Part shown: positions 1-8,241 of the stretch, piece after piece
Layout: every line of letters starts with the position of its first letter
Numbering within the stretch: the stretch's first letter is position 1
DNA from: JAXGYX01 sp964487355
GTDB lineage: Bacteria > Bacillota > Clostridia > Saccharofermentanales > Fastidiosipilaceae
Reading direction: 5' to 3'
Length of the DNA: 51,449 bases
NCBI GenBank assembly: GCA_964487355.1
Contig: CAZAPS010000010.1
Location: forward strand, 1-51,449
Program-made: the position numbers and the translations under genes
The notes under the pieces: model-generated
The model's database searches: none
Told to the model about the DNA's origin: nothing
Seen by the model: only the letters and a program-made list of their open reading frames with translations

Positions 1-357
1 ATTCTGGATACTTATCCTAATTTGAATGGTATTTTCAATACTGCCGGTTGCTCTGAGATGATCGCGCGGGCAGTTGAAGAGCATAAAAATAAAGATGAAA
101 TCCGATTTGTGGCCTATAATGTCACTCCTGAGGTGGTACCGTATGTGAAAAACGGTCTGATTGACTTTTCACTTGACCTTTCTCCTCATGAACAAGGTTA
201 CGCCGTGATCCAAGCTCTCTTCAATAAAATTTTCAACAATAGTGGACCGGTTTCAGAGCACACTTATTTACCAATCAACATCGGTATTGACGAAAATATT
301 GATATGTTTGAGCCTCGGTATGTTCCAAGCCATTTTAAGCAACGGAATGATTGGTAG
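1..357 (+). CDS. LacI-type regulator or sugar-binding protein, C-terminal fragment
   Basis: The frame is open from the first base, so the gene starts outside the window; about 118 C-terminal residues are visible. The pattern NGIFNTAG, then FVAYNVTPE and FSLDLSPHEQGY, fits the second lobe of the type I periplasmic-binding fold shared by LacI-family repressors and CUT2 sugar-binding proteins. In both families this lobe closes over the sugar ligand. The DNA-binding or lipoprotein N-terminus, which would decide between them, is not in the window. A LacI-type regulator is the better guess because the gene ends in terminators just ahead of a strong promoter for a sugar-catabolic operon. Confidence 0.7.
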   Translation: MLDTYPNLNGIFNTAGCSEMIARAVEEHKNKDEIRFVAYNVTPEVVPYVKNGLIDFSLDLSPHEQGYAVIQALFNKIFNNSGPVSEHTYLPINIGIDENIDMFEPRYVPSHFKQRNDW

Positions 358-405
358 CCGGCACAGACAGCCAAACTATAAAAAGCGTTTATCGCACGAT
401 TCTTG

Positions 406-440
406 ACCAGTTCGTATATTTTAGCGAGCTGGTTTTGTGT
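406..440 (+). terminator. Rho-independent terminator of the upstream regulator
   Basis: A 9-bp stem (406–414 with 425–433, one T·G pair) with a 10-nt loop runs into TTTGTGTTTT. It lies about 50 bp after the stop at 357. Confidence 0.6.
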
Positions 441-467
441 TTTATGCACAAAATTTTATTCTTTTTT
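433..467 (+). terminator. Second, overlapping terminator hairpin
   Basis: Stem TTTTGTG (433–439) pairs with CACAAAA (447–453), and a T-rich tail follows to 467. It shares bases with the hairpin at 406–440, so the two are alternatives or a back-up pair. They insulate the operon that begins at the promoter at 477. Confidence 0.55.
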
Positions 468-476
468 CAAATAAGG

Positions 477-506
477 TTGACATTCTAAATTATATTCACC
501 TATAAT
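477..506 (+). promoter_or_regulatory. Consensus sigma-A promoter for the dehydrogenase/isomerase/lipoprotein operon
   Basis: TTGACA at 477–482 and TATAAT at 501–506 are separated by 18 bp. Both hexamers match consensus. The expected transcript has a leader of about 165 nt before the start at 680. A promoter this strong next to a likely repressor gene suggests negative control. Confidence 0.8.
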
Positions 507-568
507 TTGCCATAGTTGCACGAGCACTTAAATGATGAACTTGTTTGGATTGTACAAAATAATTCGAT

Positions 569-611
569 TTTCGTGAAATAAATCAATATTTTGAAGCGGT
601 TTTCGTCGAAA
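569..611 (+). promoter_or_regulatory. Possible operator palindromes in the leader
   Basis: Two related inverted repeats lie in the 5' leader: TTTCGTGAAA at 569–578 and TTTCGTCGAAA at 601–611 (perfect, odd-centred). Their size and symmetry suit a LacI-family operator, but binding is inferred. Apart from these, the terminators and the promoter, the gene-free stretch 358–679 shows nothing else I can name. Confidence 0.35.
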
Positions 612-679
612 TACGAGAGTGTTCGATATTAATGAATCTAAAATATTATTTTCACGAGCACGAAAGGAGGAATGTGAAT

Positions 680-1804
680 ATGAAAACAATTGGTGTCGGG
701 TTGGTTGGAGCCGGCTTTATGGGTAGAACACACGCGACCGCTTATAACAATGTTCGTCCGGTCTTTGGTTCGGACATTGTGCCAAGTTTGGAGATTGTGG
801 CGGATGTGAGTGAGGAAGCTGCCAGACAAACCGCTCAAATCTTTGGATTCAAGCGCTGGACCACAAACTGGGAAGATGTGGTGACAGATCCGAATGTGGA
901 TCTTGTCGACATAACAACACCAAATAGCATGCACGCGCCGATTTCGGTCGCTGCGGCGCAAAATGGCAAACATATCTTATGTGAAAAGCCATTGGCACTG
1001 GACGCTGACGAGGCGAAGCGGGTGACGGAGGCGATCAAAAAAGCCAATGTGATCTCGGCTGTGGGGTTCAACTATATTCAAAACCCGATCCAAGAGTATG
1101 TCAAACGTTTAATTGATTCCGGTGAATTGGGAGAGGTCGTCAACTTCCGTGGCAGCTATGATCAGGATTATTACGCAAGTGATGATACCAAACATGAATG
1201 GCGTTTTTATAAAAGCGCGTCGGCTTCCGGGGCGCTTGGAGATTTGGCCTCACATACGATAAGTTTGTCGCAATACCTTGTTGGAGACATTACCAAGGTC
1301 AATGGCATGACTAAAATCGTTGTGCCGGAAAGACCAGACCCAAAAGATGAGTCGAAAATGCTGCCGGTGGAAAATGATGATGTTGTGCAGTTTATGTTCG
1401 AATATGAAAACGGCGCAATCGGAACGATTTTTTCCAATCGATTGGGTTGTGGCCGTAAAATGTCTTTGACTTATGAGATTCAATTGACACGTGGCTGTAT
1501 TTTATTTACCCAAGAACGTCAAAACGAAGTGCAGATTTACCGGATGGACGATTCACCGCAAGAACAAGGATTTAAGACGGTTTTGATCGCGCCGGGTCAC
1601 GGCGAGTTCAGTCATTTCTTTAGCGGCGCGGGTATTGGCCTGGGCTACGCGGACCAAAAGACAATCGAGGTATATCACATTCTGAAGAATATCGCGGAGC
1701 AGACAGAAAGTGATATTGATTTTGAATTTGGCTGCAAGATTAACATGGTGATCGACGCGGTTTTAGATTCTGCGGAAACCGGTCGTTGGATCAATGTGGA
1801 ATAA
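680..1804 (+). CDS. Gfo/Idh/MocA-family NAD(P)-dependent oxidoreductase
   Basis: A 374-residue protein beginning with a Rossmann dinucleotide site (GLVGAGFMGRTH, residues ~7–18). The family motif CEKPLALD lies near residue 95–102, where the Lys-Pro normally contacts cofactor and substrate. Members oxidise or epimerise sugars, inositols and sugar acids. The ATG at 680 follows AAAGGAGG and gives the usual family N-terminus; an upstream in-frame start at 632 has no ribosome site. It is first in an operon with an isomerase-like gene 12 bp downstream, a pairing common in inositol or rare-sugar catabolism. The substrate cannot be read from the sequence. Confidence 0.88.
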   Translation: MKTIGVGLVGAGFMGRTHATAYNNVRPVFGSDIVPSLEIVADVSEEAARQTAQIFGFKRWTTNWEDVVTDPNVDLVDITTPNSMHAPISVAAAQNGKHILCEKPLALDADEAKRVTEAIKKANVISAVGFNYIQNPIQEYVKRLIDSGELGEVVNFRGSYDQDYYASDDTKHEWRFYKSASASGALGDLASHTISLSQYLVGDITKVNGMTKIVVPERPDPKDESKMLPVENDDVVQFMFEYENGAIGTIFSNRLGCGRKMSLTYEIQLTRGCILFTQERQNEVQIYRMDDSPQEQGFKTVLIAPGHGEFSHFFSGAGIGLGYADQKTIEVYHILKNIAEQTESDIDFEFGCKINMVIDAVLDSAETGRWINVE

Positions 1805-1816
1805 AGGGGAACAGGC

Positions 1817-2746
1817 GTGAAAATTGGATTGGTTACAGATTGTCTTGCCGATCAAGGTTTTGAAAAACTACTTCAGACCTGCAATGAGCTCGGCGTGGAA
1901 CAAATAGAATTAGGCTGTGGCAATTGGTCATCCGCTCCTCATGTCGATCTGGACGGTTTGCTGGAAAGCGAAACAAAACGTTCCGAGATGAAACGGATGT
2001 TGAACCACTATGATATTTCCATCTCCGCGTTTAATTGTTCCGGAAACCCGTTGGCTCCGGGCGATTGGGGAAAACGCGAAGACGAGGTTACAAGAAAAAC
2101 ATTCCAACTCAGCGAATATTTCGGCTTGGACACAGTCGTGATGATGTCCGGTTTGCCTGCGGGCGGTCCGAATGATGAATTCCCGAACTGGATTGTCACC
2201 AGTTGGCCTCCCGAGACATTGACCATTTTGAAATATCAATGGGAAGAGGTGGCGCTCCCTTACTGGAAAGAAATCGTGACAGTCGCCAATCATCATGGCG
2301 TGACCAAACTTGCTTTGGAGCCTCATGGAGCGCAATTGGTACATAACGTTGAAAATTTCTATCGGCTGCGAAACGCATGCGGAGATACAGTCGGCTTCAA
2401 CCTGGATCCAAGTCATTTGTTCTGGATGGGAGCTGACCCGCTGTCGGTGGCGCGGGAGTTGAAAGACGCGGTTTATCACGTGCATATCAAAGATGTGCGC
2501 ATTGAGAAACCAGCTGAGTTGAATACAGTGTTGGATGGCAAGCATGTACATGAGTTCGCAAGCAGAGGTTGGAATTTTTCCATTCCGAGCTATGGACACG
2601 ATGAACGGTGGTGGAGGGAGTTTTTCGTGACCTTAAAGATGATCGGATACGACGGTGTGCTGAGTGTTGAACACGAAGATTACACAATGGACACACTGGA
2701 AGCATTGTCGAAAACATGCGACTTACTACATCGCAACATTGTATGA
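1817..2746 (+). CDS. Sugar phosphate isomerase/epimerase-like TIM-barrel protein
   Basis: 309 residues with the xylose-isomerase-like barrel pattern (AP endonuclease 2 fold). Candidate metal ligands occur at LALEPHG, NLDPSHLFW, YHVHIKD and LSVEHED, which mark the ends of successive barrel strands in this family. Start is GTG after AGGGGAACAG. Relatives include inosose isomerases and dehydratases and hydroxypyruvate- and tagatose-epimerase-type enzymes. Directly follows the Gfo/Idh/MocA gene, so both probably act on one substrate. A second, more distant member is at 4094. Confidence 0.82.
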   Translation: MKIGLVTDCLADQGFEKLLQTCNELGVEQIELGCGNWSSAPHVDLDGLLESETKRSEMKRMLNHYDISISAFNCSGNPLAPGDWGKREDEVTRKTFQLSEYFGLDTVVMMSGLPAGGPNDEFPNWIVTSWPPETLTILKYQWEEVALPYWKEIVTVANHHGVTKLALEPHGAQLVHNVENFYRLRNACGDTVGFNLDPSHLFWMGADPLSVARELKDAVYHVHIKDVRIEKPAELNTVLDGKHVHEFASRGWNFSIPSYGHDERWWREFFVTLKMIGYDGVLSVEHEDYTMDTLEALSKTCDLLHRNIV

Positions 2747-2801
2747 AATCGGTGACATTGTTTTATTTTGACGCACATTTTTCTAAGATGAGGAGAAAAT
2801 C

Positions 2802-3809
2802 ATGAAAAAAATACTAAAACGTACAGTAGCTGTGTTATTGGCGGCGACTTTAGGCCTAATGGCAGCTGCCTGTGGAGGCGACTCGGCTTCCGATTCGGAC
2901 GCTGACCAAAGTGTTGAGCAAACAACTGAACAGGACAGTGCCGGAGCTGACGATGATATCGTGATCGGCGTGGTGTTGAAAACACTGGCGAGCGAATTTT
3001 GGCAGTATGTTGAAAAAGGTTTACAGGCCGGAGCGGAAGAGGCCGGTGTGACAGTTAAAGTTGTCGGACCTCCGTCCGAAAGTGACATCAGCGGACAGGT
3101 TTCGATGATCGAAGATATGATCTTGCAAGGTGTCGACGCGCTTTGTGTCGCTCCGAACCAGCCTGACTCTGTTGGAACCGCGTTACAAAGTGCGGTGGAC
3201 AAAGGCATTGCTGTCTATTTCATTGACACAGATGCTCCTTTCGAAAACAAAACAGCTTTCTTTGGTCCCGGAAATGAGCCCGCGGCTATGCTCGGTGGAG
3301 AATATGCGGCTGAGCTGATCGAGGAGGGCAAGGGAGCTGTGATTATCCGCGGACGCTTGGGCGATACCACGCATGATCAAAGAGAAGCAGGATTCAAAGC
3401 ACCTCTGGAAGCAAATGGGATTGAAGTATTGGATGTGAAACCGGGTGATTCTCAGGCAGATATCGCAATGTCGGTCATGGAGGATTTCCTGCAAAAATAC
3501 GGAGACAAGATTGGCGCGGTCCTTTGCTGTAACGATGAAATGGCGCAGGGCGCGCAACGTGCCGCTGCTCAAGCCGGTCATGAAGACATTGTGTTTATCG
3601 GCTTTGGCGGAAATGAATTCATTTTGGATCCAATCGAGGCGGGTGAAATCAGTGCCACCATTTCAATCAATCCTTATGACATGGGAAAAACCGCTGTGAT
3701 CGAGATGGCGAATGTTGTCCGTGGTGACACGATCGATGGTGTTGTCGACACCGGAGCCTCACTGATCTCGATTGACAATCTTGATGATTACCGAGCCAGC
3801 TTGAAATAA
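2802..3809 (+). CDS. Sugar ABC transporter substrate-binding lipoprotein (RbsB-like)
   Basis: 335 residues. An N-terminal signal peptide ends in a lipobox (AAAC, Cys about 24), followed by an acidic Ser/Asp linker and a type I periplasmic-binding domain (IGVVLKTLASEFWQYV, then GVDALCVAPNQPDSV). It should sit on the outer membrane face and deliver a sugar or polyol to a CUT2-type permease. No ATPase or permease gene follows; the next feature is a terminator at 3865. The protein therefore depends on a transporter coded elsewhere, perhaps upstream of the window or the cassette at 13948–17954. RBS is GAGGAGA. Confidence 0.88.
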   Translation: MKKILKRTVAVLLAATLGLMAAACGGDSASDSDADQSVEQTTEQDSAGADDDIVIGVVLKTLASEFWQYVEKGLQAGAEEAGVTVKVVGPPSESDISGQVSMIEDMILQGVDALCVAPNQPDSVGTALQSAVDKGIAVYFIDTDAPFENKTAFFGPGNEPAAMLGGEYAAELIEEGKGAVIIRGRLGDTTHDQREAGFKAPLEANGIEVLDVKPGDSQADIAMSVMEDFLQKYGDKIGAVLCCNDEMAQGAQRAAAQAGHEDIVFIGFGGNEFILDPIEAGEISATISINPYDMGKTAVIEMANVVRGDTIDGVVDTGASLISIDNLDDYRASLK

Positions 3810-3864
3810 GTTAACTGATCGTCAATTGATAGATTTCGCAATTGACATTCCCTCCATTTATTAC

Positions 3865-3901
3865 AAAAAGATCGCACTCTTACCGTGGGTGCGATCTTTT
3901 T
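3865..3901 (+). terminator. Rho-independent terminator after the first sugar operon
   Basis: Perfect 13-bp stem (AAAAAGATCGCAC with its complement at 3889–3901) and a T run inside the 3' arm. It closes the operon 680–3809. Confidence 0.88.
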
Positions 3902-4093
3902 ATGGTTCTGTTTCGGTTATCTGGTTTATTGTTTTTTGAGTTTTATAAATGGACCGATCAATTATCCTATCTACTCCTTATTCAATCAGGAAGAACGAAT
4001 GAGCGTAAAACAGATAGAGATCATGATAAAATCAATATGGCACAGATCAAAGAACATTTAATATATGATTCGCGAAACGAACGGAGGAAGAGA

Positions 4094-4924
4094 ATGGCAC
4101 GAGTGAAATTAGGCGCATGTGACTGGGCGCTTCCGGGAAATGGCCAATACGCGACTCGAATCGCGCACGATGTGGGACTGCAGGCTTTGTCCTTGCGCCT
4201 TGGTCTGAAAGAAAATGACTATCCACTGACCCGGGCCACGATGCAGAATATCTATCTGGATGAGCAACAACGCTGGGGAATAGAATATGTCGCCGTCGCG
4301 TTGAATGATTTTGACAACATCCCGATGCACGCTTCGTTGGGCAGCGAACATTATGAGACGGTGTGGCGGCTACTCGCCAAAGCACCCTCAACGGCGAAGG
4401 CTTTGGGCGCGTCAATCATTCAGGTTCCGGCCTTTGGCGCGAGCGCCATCACAAATGAAGAGGAGATGGAGCGGGCCGCCGCGGCGCTGCGCCACCTATG
4501 TCGGGAAGCCGGCGAACAGGATCTGTCGGTCGCTTCGGAAAACATTCTATCTTCTGAAGACTTTGAAGAACTGTATGAACGGGTGGGGAGCGACAACTTT
4601 TATCTATATTTTGACAGCCAAAACTATTATTTGAATCACGGCTGGGACGAGGTTGAAATTCTGACGAAGCTGTACCCTTTGATGTGCGACCAATTGCATG
4701 TCAAAGACGGTGCCGGCCATCTGAGTGGCAGCTTGCTGGGTGAAGGTGACTCCGGATTTGTCGAGACGATGGCTTGGCTCGACAGACATGACTACCGCGG
4801 ATATATTTTGCTGGAAAATTACTATGACGTTTGGCCGCTGCGTGAGGTGATGGATGATCCGTACGATATCCTACGCCGCGACGTGGAAATTTTGAAAGAA
4901 ACGGTTGAAAGATGGAGCAAGTGA
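4094..4924 (+). CDS. Sugar phosphate isomerase/epimerase family protein
   Basis: 276 residues, xylose-isomerase-like TIM barrel. Visible pieces include SVASENI, YLYFDSQNYY, CDQLHVKDG and GYILLENYY, the last three at expected metal- and substrate-binding strand ends. The ATG at 4094 follows GGAGGAAGAGA; the frame is open 84 codons further up to 3842, but that part overlaps a terminator and has no ribosome site. The 3' end overlaps the exporter gene by 13 bp, so translation is probably coupled. The substrate is unknown. It heads a four-gene overlapping operon (4094–7105). Confidence 0.8.
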   Translation: MARVKLGACDWALPGNGQYATRIAHDVGLQALSLRLGLKENDYPLTRATMQNIYLDEQQRWGIEYVAVALNDFDNIPMHASLGSEHYETVWRLLAKAPSTAKALGASIIQVPAFGASAITNEEEMERAAAALRHLCREAGEQDLSVASENILSSEDFEELYERVGSDNFYLYFDSQNYYLNHGWDEVEILTKLYPLMCDQLHVKDGAGHLSGSLLGEGDSGFVETMAWLDRHDYRGYILLENYYDVWPLREVMDDPYDILRRDVEILKETVERWSK

Positions 4925-5712
4925 CCCCCCGTGCATCGGATCAGACGCGCGACCTCTATCTTCAAAGCGCTTTGTTGGCGGGAGAGATTTTGATTCGCAG
5001 CAATGCCGAAGCGTACCGTGTCGAAGATACGGTTCAACATATTTTGAGCGCGTCCGACTTCGTCACCGGCAATGTCGTCGCGCAGACGACCAGTTTTTAC
5101 CTGAGCGTGGAGGAACCGGACGGTCCGCCGACCACCTATATTCGCAGGATTGAAGACCGCTCCCTGAATCTACATCGCATCAACCGTGTGAACAATATTT
5201 CCCGCTGCATCACAAAAAAGACCATTACGATTGAAGAAGCTTACGAAAAGCTGGCGTCGTTGAAAGACAGCGAGTATTCCACCGCGCAAAAGAATCTGGC
5301 CATCTTTTTCTTCATCAACTTAATGTTGTTGCTATTGAAAGGGACAATGACTGATCTGCTGGTGAATCAGCCCATCTCGGCGATCATCGTGTTGATTCTT
5401 CACTTTGGCAGGCGGTTTTCGACCCCGAATCTGTTGTTCAACTACCTTTGTTGCGCGACGGCGGCGATGTTGGCGAATCTGGCGACAATCGCCTTGCCGT
5501 TCGCGGTGCAGACCGATATTTTGATCATTAGCTGCATCGTTCCGATGATACCGGGCATATCCTTGACAAACGCGATACGCGACATCTTTCGCGGCGACTA
5601 CGCGTCGGGCTTGGCGAAGTTGCTTGAGTCCATTCTGATCGCTGTGTTCATCGCGTTGGGCACAGCCAGCGGGCTATTATTGGTGCGGGGGGTGATTGGA
5701 TGGAGTATCTGA
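4912..5712 (+). CDS. Threonine/serine exporter family protein, ThrE N-terminal type (YjjP-like)
   Basis: 266 residues. A soluble N-terminal part (LLAGEILIRSNAEAYRVEDTV, read in two pieces LLAGEILIRSNAEAY and RVEDTV) is typical of the DUF1212/ThrE domain. About five hydrophobic membrane segments follow from residue ~125, including the IPGISLTNAIRD-type loop. Partner proteins of this kind form an inner-membrane exporter of small amino or organic acids together with the YjjB-like half coded next. It overlaps its neighbours at both ends (4912–4924 and 5700–5712). Confidence 0.85.
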   Translation: MEQVTPRASDQTRDLYLQSALLAGEILIRSNAEAYRVEDTVQHILSASDFVTGNVVAQTTSFYLSVEEPDGPPTTYIRRIEDRSLNLHRINRVNNISRCITKKTITIEEAYEKLASLKDSEYSTAQKNLAIFFFINLMLLLLKGTMTDLLVNQPISAIIVLILHFGRRFSTPNLLFNYLCCATAAMLANLATIALPFAVQTDILIISCIVPMIPGISLTNAIRDIFRGDYASGLAKLLESILIAVFIALGTASGLLLVRGVIGWSI

Positions 5713-6146
5713 CTCAGATCCTTGTCGCTGCGGTGTCGGTCGGTGTCTTTGGTGTGGTGCTGGACGCGCCACGTCGATCTTTGCCCTATTCGGCGCTGAT
5801 CGGAGCGCTGAGCCGACTGTTTTATTTGTTGCTGAAAGAAGCCGGATCATTGGCGTTGGCGACTTTTTGCGCCGCGGCGACAATCACGTTGTGCGCGCAG
5901 CTGTTCGCCAGACTGCTTAAAATGCCGGCCACCGTGTTTTTGATCCCCGCTTTGTATTTATTTGTGCCGGGCACCTCGATCTATCGATCAGTCTTCGCTC
6001 TGTTACACAATAATCAAATTGAATCGATGTTCTATCTGAATGAGACCATCGTCATATCCGGCGCCATCGCCACCGCTGTGTTTATGGTGGACAGCCTGTT
6101 CATCATTGGAAATCAACTGAGTAGACAAAAGGAGAGAAAAATATGA
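5700..6146 (+). CDS. Threonine/serine exporter family protein, ThrE C-terminal type (YjjB-like)
   Basis: 148 residues with four or five predicted membrane helices and the conserved PALYLFVPGTSIYRS segment of the ThrE_2 domain. It completes the exporter begun by the previous gene; the single-chain ThrE of actinobacteria is here two polypeptides. The start overlaps the previous stop by 13 bp and its stop overlaps the next start (ATATGA), so the stoichiometry of the halves may be set by coupling. The operon context with a hydroxyacid dehydrogenase hints at an organic or hydroxy acid as exported product, which is inference. Confidence 0.85.
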   Translation: MEYLTQILVAAVSVGVFGVVLDAPRRSLPYSALIGALSRLFYLLLKEAGSLALATFCAAATITLCAQLFARLLKMPATVFLIPALYLFVPGTSIYRSVFALLHNNQIESMFYLNETIVISGAIATAVFMVDSLFIIGNQLSRQKERKI

Positions 6147-7105
6147 AGAAAATTGTGATATTGGATGGGTACACGATCAACCCGGGTGACTTGTCATGGG
6201 ACGGATTGAATGAGTTGGGCGAAGTGTCGGTATATGATCGCACGCCGCCGGAATTGGTTCGTGAACGAATCGCGGGAGCCTCGCTGATTCTGACCAGCAA
6301 GGTTTTAATGGACGCGGATGTGATGGACGCCTGTCCCGAACTTAAATATATCGGTGTGCTGGCCACCGGATACAATAATATCGATCTGGAGGCGGCTTCC
6401 AAAAGAGGGATCGTGGTGACGAATGTTCCGGCTTATTCCACGCCTTCGGTGGCGCAATATGTGTTCGCGCTGTTGTTGGAGATCTGCCACCATGTCGGTC
6501 ACCATTCACAGGAGGTGCGACGGTCTCGCTGGTCAAGCTGTGAGGACTTTAGTTTTTGGGACTATCCGTTGATCGAACTGAGCGGAAAAACACTGGGAAT
6601 TGTCGGGTTCGGCAGAATCGGACAATCTGTCGCAACGATCGCGGCGGCCATGGGCATGAATGTGATTTTCCACGCGCGCCGGCCGATTGAGGCCGCGAAC
6701 GCTGAACAGGTCGAACTGGATGAACTATTCGAGCGCTCGGACGTGATCACCCTGCACACGCCTTTGACGCCACAAACCGAGAATCTGATTCGTCGAGAAA
6801 CCATACAGAAGATGAAAGACGGGGCGATCATTATCAACACCGCCCGTGGCCCAATCGTCAGCGAGGCGGATATGGCGGAAGCGCTCGACAACGAAAAGAT
6901 CAGTTACTACGCGACAGACGTGGTGAATGTTGAGCCGATTCGTAAGGACAATCCGTTGCTGAAGGCGAAGAACTGTTTGATCACGCCTCATATCGCGTGG
7001 GCGCCAAAAGAGGCGAGGGAGCGCCTGATCCGGATCGTTGTGGAGAACGCGGCCGCGTATGCGCAAGGCGAGCCGATCAATGTCGTGAACGAGACCGCGC
7101 GATGA
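6143..7105 (+). CDS. D-2-hydroxyacid dehydrogenase (glycerate/hydroxypyruvate dehydrogenase-like)
   Basis: 320 residues. NAD-binding motif GIVGFGRIGQSVA near residue 150; catalytic Arg in NTARGPIV (~237), Glu near YATDVVNVEP (~263), and His in LITPHIAWAP (~282), the Arg/Glu/His set of the family. The N-terminal substrate domain has GYNNIDLEAA. Members interconvert 2-oxo acids and D-2-hydroxy acids, for example hydroxypyruvate and D-glycerate. The start shares bases with the exporter stop. As last gene of the operon with an isomerase and an exporter it may reduce a 2-oxo acid formed from the sugar. Confidence 0.88.
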   Translation: MKKIVILDGYTINPGDLSWDGLNELGEVSVYDRTPPELVRERIAGASLILTSKVLMDADVMDACPELKYIGVLATGYNNIDLEAASKRGIVVTNVPAYSTPSVAQYVFALLLEICHHVGHHSQEVRRSRWSSCEDFSFWDYPLIELSGKTLGIVGFGRIGQSVATIAAAMGMNVIFHARRPIEAANAEQVELDELFERSDVITLHTPLTPQTENLIRRETIQKMKDGAIIINTARGPIVSEADMAEALDNEKISYYATDVVNVEPIRKDNPLLKAKNCLITPHIAWAPKEARERLIRIVVENAAAYAQGEPINVVNETAR

Positions 7106-7113
7106 GTCAGCCG

Positions 7114-7162
7114 GACCGATCTTCGCTTGGGTTCTAAATCGAGCGAAGGTCGGTCAGCTTTT
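7114..7162 (+). terminator. Rho-independent terminator of the hydroxyacid dehydrogenase operon
   Basis: A 14-bp stem (7114–7127 with 7142–7155, one T·G pair), 14-nt loop, then AGCTTTT. It overlaps the stop region of the convergent AraC gene. Confidence 0.75.
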
Positions 7163-7990
7163 GCGAAACGTGTTGGGCGACTGGCCCACCTTTTTTGAAA
7201 ACAGATTAATAAAGCTGCCCGGGTTTTCGTAACCCACTTCACCGGCGATTTCAGAGACCGTTTTATTTGAGATCCTCAACAGGATCTTCGCACGGTCCAA
7301 CCGTGTGCCGATGACAAACTCCATCGGTGAATAGCCGGTTTCCTTTTTGAATAGTCGCGAAAAATGATATTTGCTTAGGCAGGCCATACTGGCCAGTTGG
7401 TCAAGTGAGATCGCTTGACCCACATTTTCACGGATATATTTGACTGTGATTTCAATCGGGTCCTCGTCGGGAGCCTTGTTGATACTTCTTGACATCGCGG
7501 CGGTCATCAACCGGTAGATAAACAATGATTGAGCGGGCGCGTCCATGTACTCACCTTTTCTATGATGATCAACAAAAGTGTAAAGTAAAGAGCCAATTTC
7601 CCGCGCTTTTTCGCCACTATACACAACCCCCTGATTGGCCATAATATGCTCACATAGCTTATGAGAGTCCGAGCCGTCAAAATGACAATATAAAAATTCA
7701 AGTTTTTCACCGGCGTGGTAATAATGTGGCTCTCGACAATCGATTAAAAAGGCTTCACCCTTGCCCACAAAATATGTATTCGCCCGATATGAAAGAAAAA
7801 AATCACCATAGATTACATAGATCAGCAACAAGGGCGGATAATAGTCACGCTTTTTATGATAATTCGCGGTGCAATAATAATGTCCGCAAGCCGTTGGATA
7901 ATAATAGAGATTTTTGGCCAGTTCAGACGGAGTAAACTCAAATGCGTAAGAGTGATCATATACTTCAGTGTCATACAACACGCGTTTCAT
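7154..7990 (-). CDS. AraC-family transcriptional regulator, copy 1
   Basis: 278 residues. The N-terminal cupin-type sensor (FLIDCREPHYYHAG, CHFDG) is followed by two C-terminal helix-turn-helix motifs (LDQLASMACLSKYHFSRLFK and VSEIAGEVGYENPGSF). The ATG at 7990 has GGAGATAGG upstream; a start at 8044 has no ribosome site. It is divergent from a URO-D-family gene at 8242 across 251 bp. The protein is clearly related to the AraC regulator at 37907: both share CGHY, IDC..PH.YYAG/HAG and the same helix-turn-helix wording, and each faces a URO-D gene. It probably activates its neighbour in response to that pathway's substrate. Confidence 0.9.
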   Translation of the reverse strand: MKRVLYDTEVYDHSYAFEFTPSELAKNLYYYPTACGHYYCTANYHKKRDYYPPLLLIYVIYGDFFLSYRANTYFVGKGEAFLIDCREPHYYHAGEKLEFLYCHFDGSDSHKLCEHIMANQGVVYSGEKAREIGSLLYTFVDHHRKGEYMDAPAQSLFIYRLMTAAMSRSINKAPDEDPIEITVKYIRENVGQAISLDQLASMACLSKYHFSRLFKKETGYSPMEFVIGTRLDRAKILLRISNKTVSEIAGEVGYENPGSFINLFSKKVGQSPNTFRKS

Positions 7991-8040
7991 TCGCCTATCT
8001 CCAATCTCGCTCAGATCGATTCTTGATTCAATTTTATACC

Positions 8041-8070
8041 GCAAGAATCATGGATGCAAGAATGATTGAT
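8041..8070. repeat. Tandem 15-bp direct repeat in the araC/URO-D divergent region
   Basis: GCAAGAATCATGGAT (8041–8055) is followed at once by GCAAGAATGATTGAT (8056–8070), 13 of 15 bases identical. Direct half-sites of this size next to an AraC gene are typical AraC-family binding sites. Confidence 0.5.
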
Positions 8071-8112
8071 GATCGATCGTGGCTAAACCTACGCACTTTA
8101 GAGAGTTTTCAC

Positions 8113-8142
8113 TTTATCATAAATAGCAAAATTAATGATAAA
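8113..8142. repeat. Inverted repeat TTTATCAT / ATGATAAA
   Basis: Two 8-bp arms (8113–8120 and 8135–8142) around a 14-bp spacer, in the same divergent region. It could be an operator or only AT-rich chance symmetry. Confidence 0.35.
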
Positions 8143-8241
8143 CTTAGCAATCCGGATTGTGCTATTTCTTCCGACAAAAGGTTAGCATGATAATGTAAGT
8201 GATTGGGCGGCGATCAGAATGATTTCAGAAAGGTTAGCGTT

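Noticed and set aside
3842..4093. N-terminal extension of the isomerase at 4094
   Set aside because: It would begin inside a strong terminator and has no ribosome site; GGAGGAAG lies before 4094.
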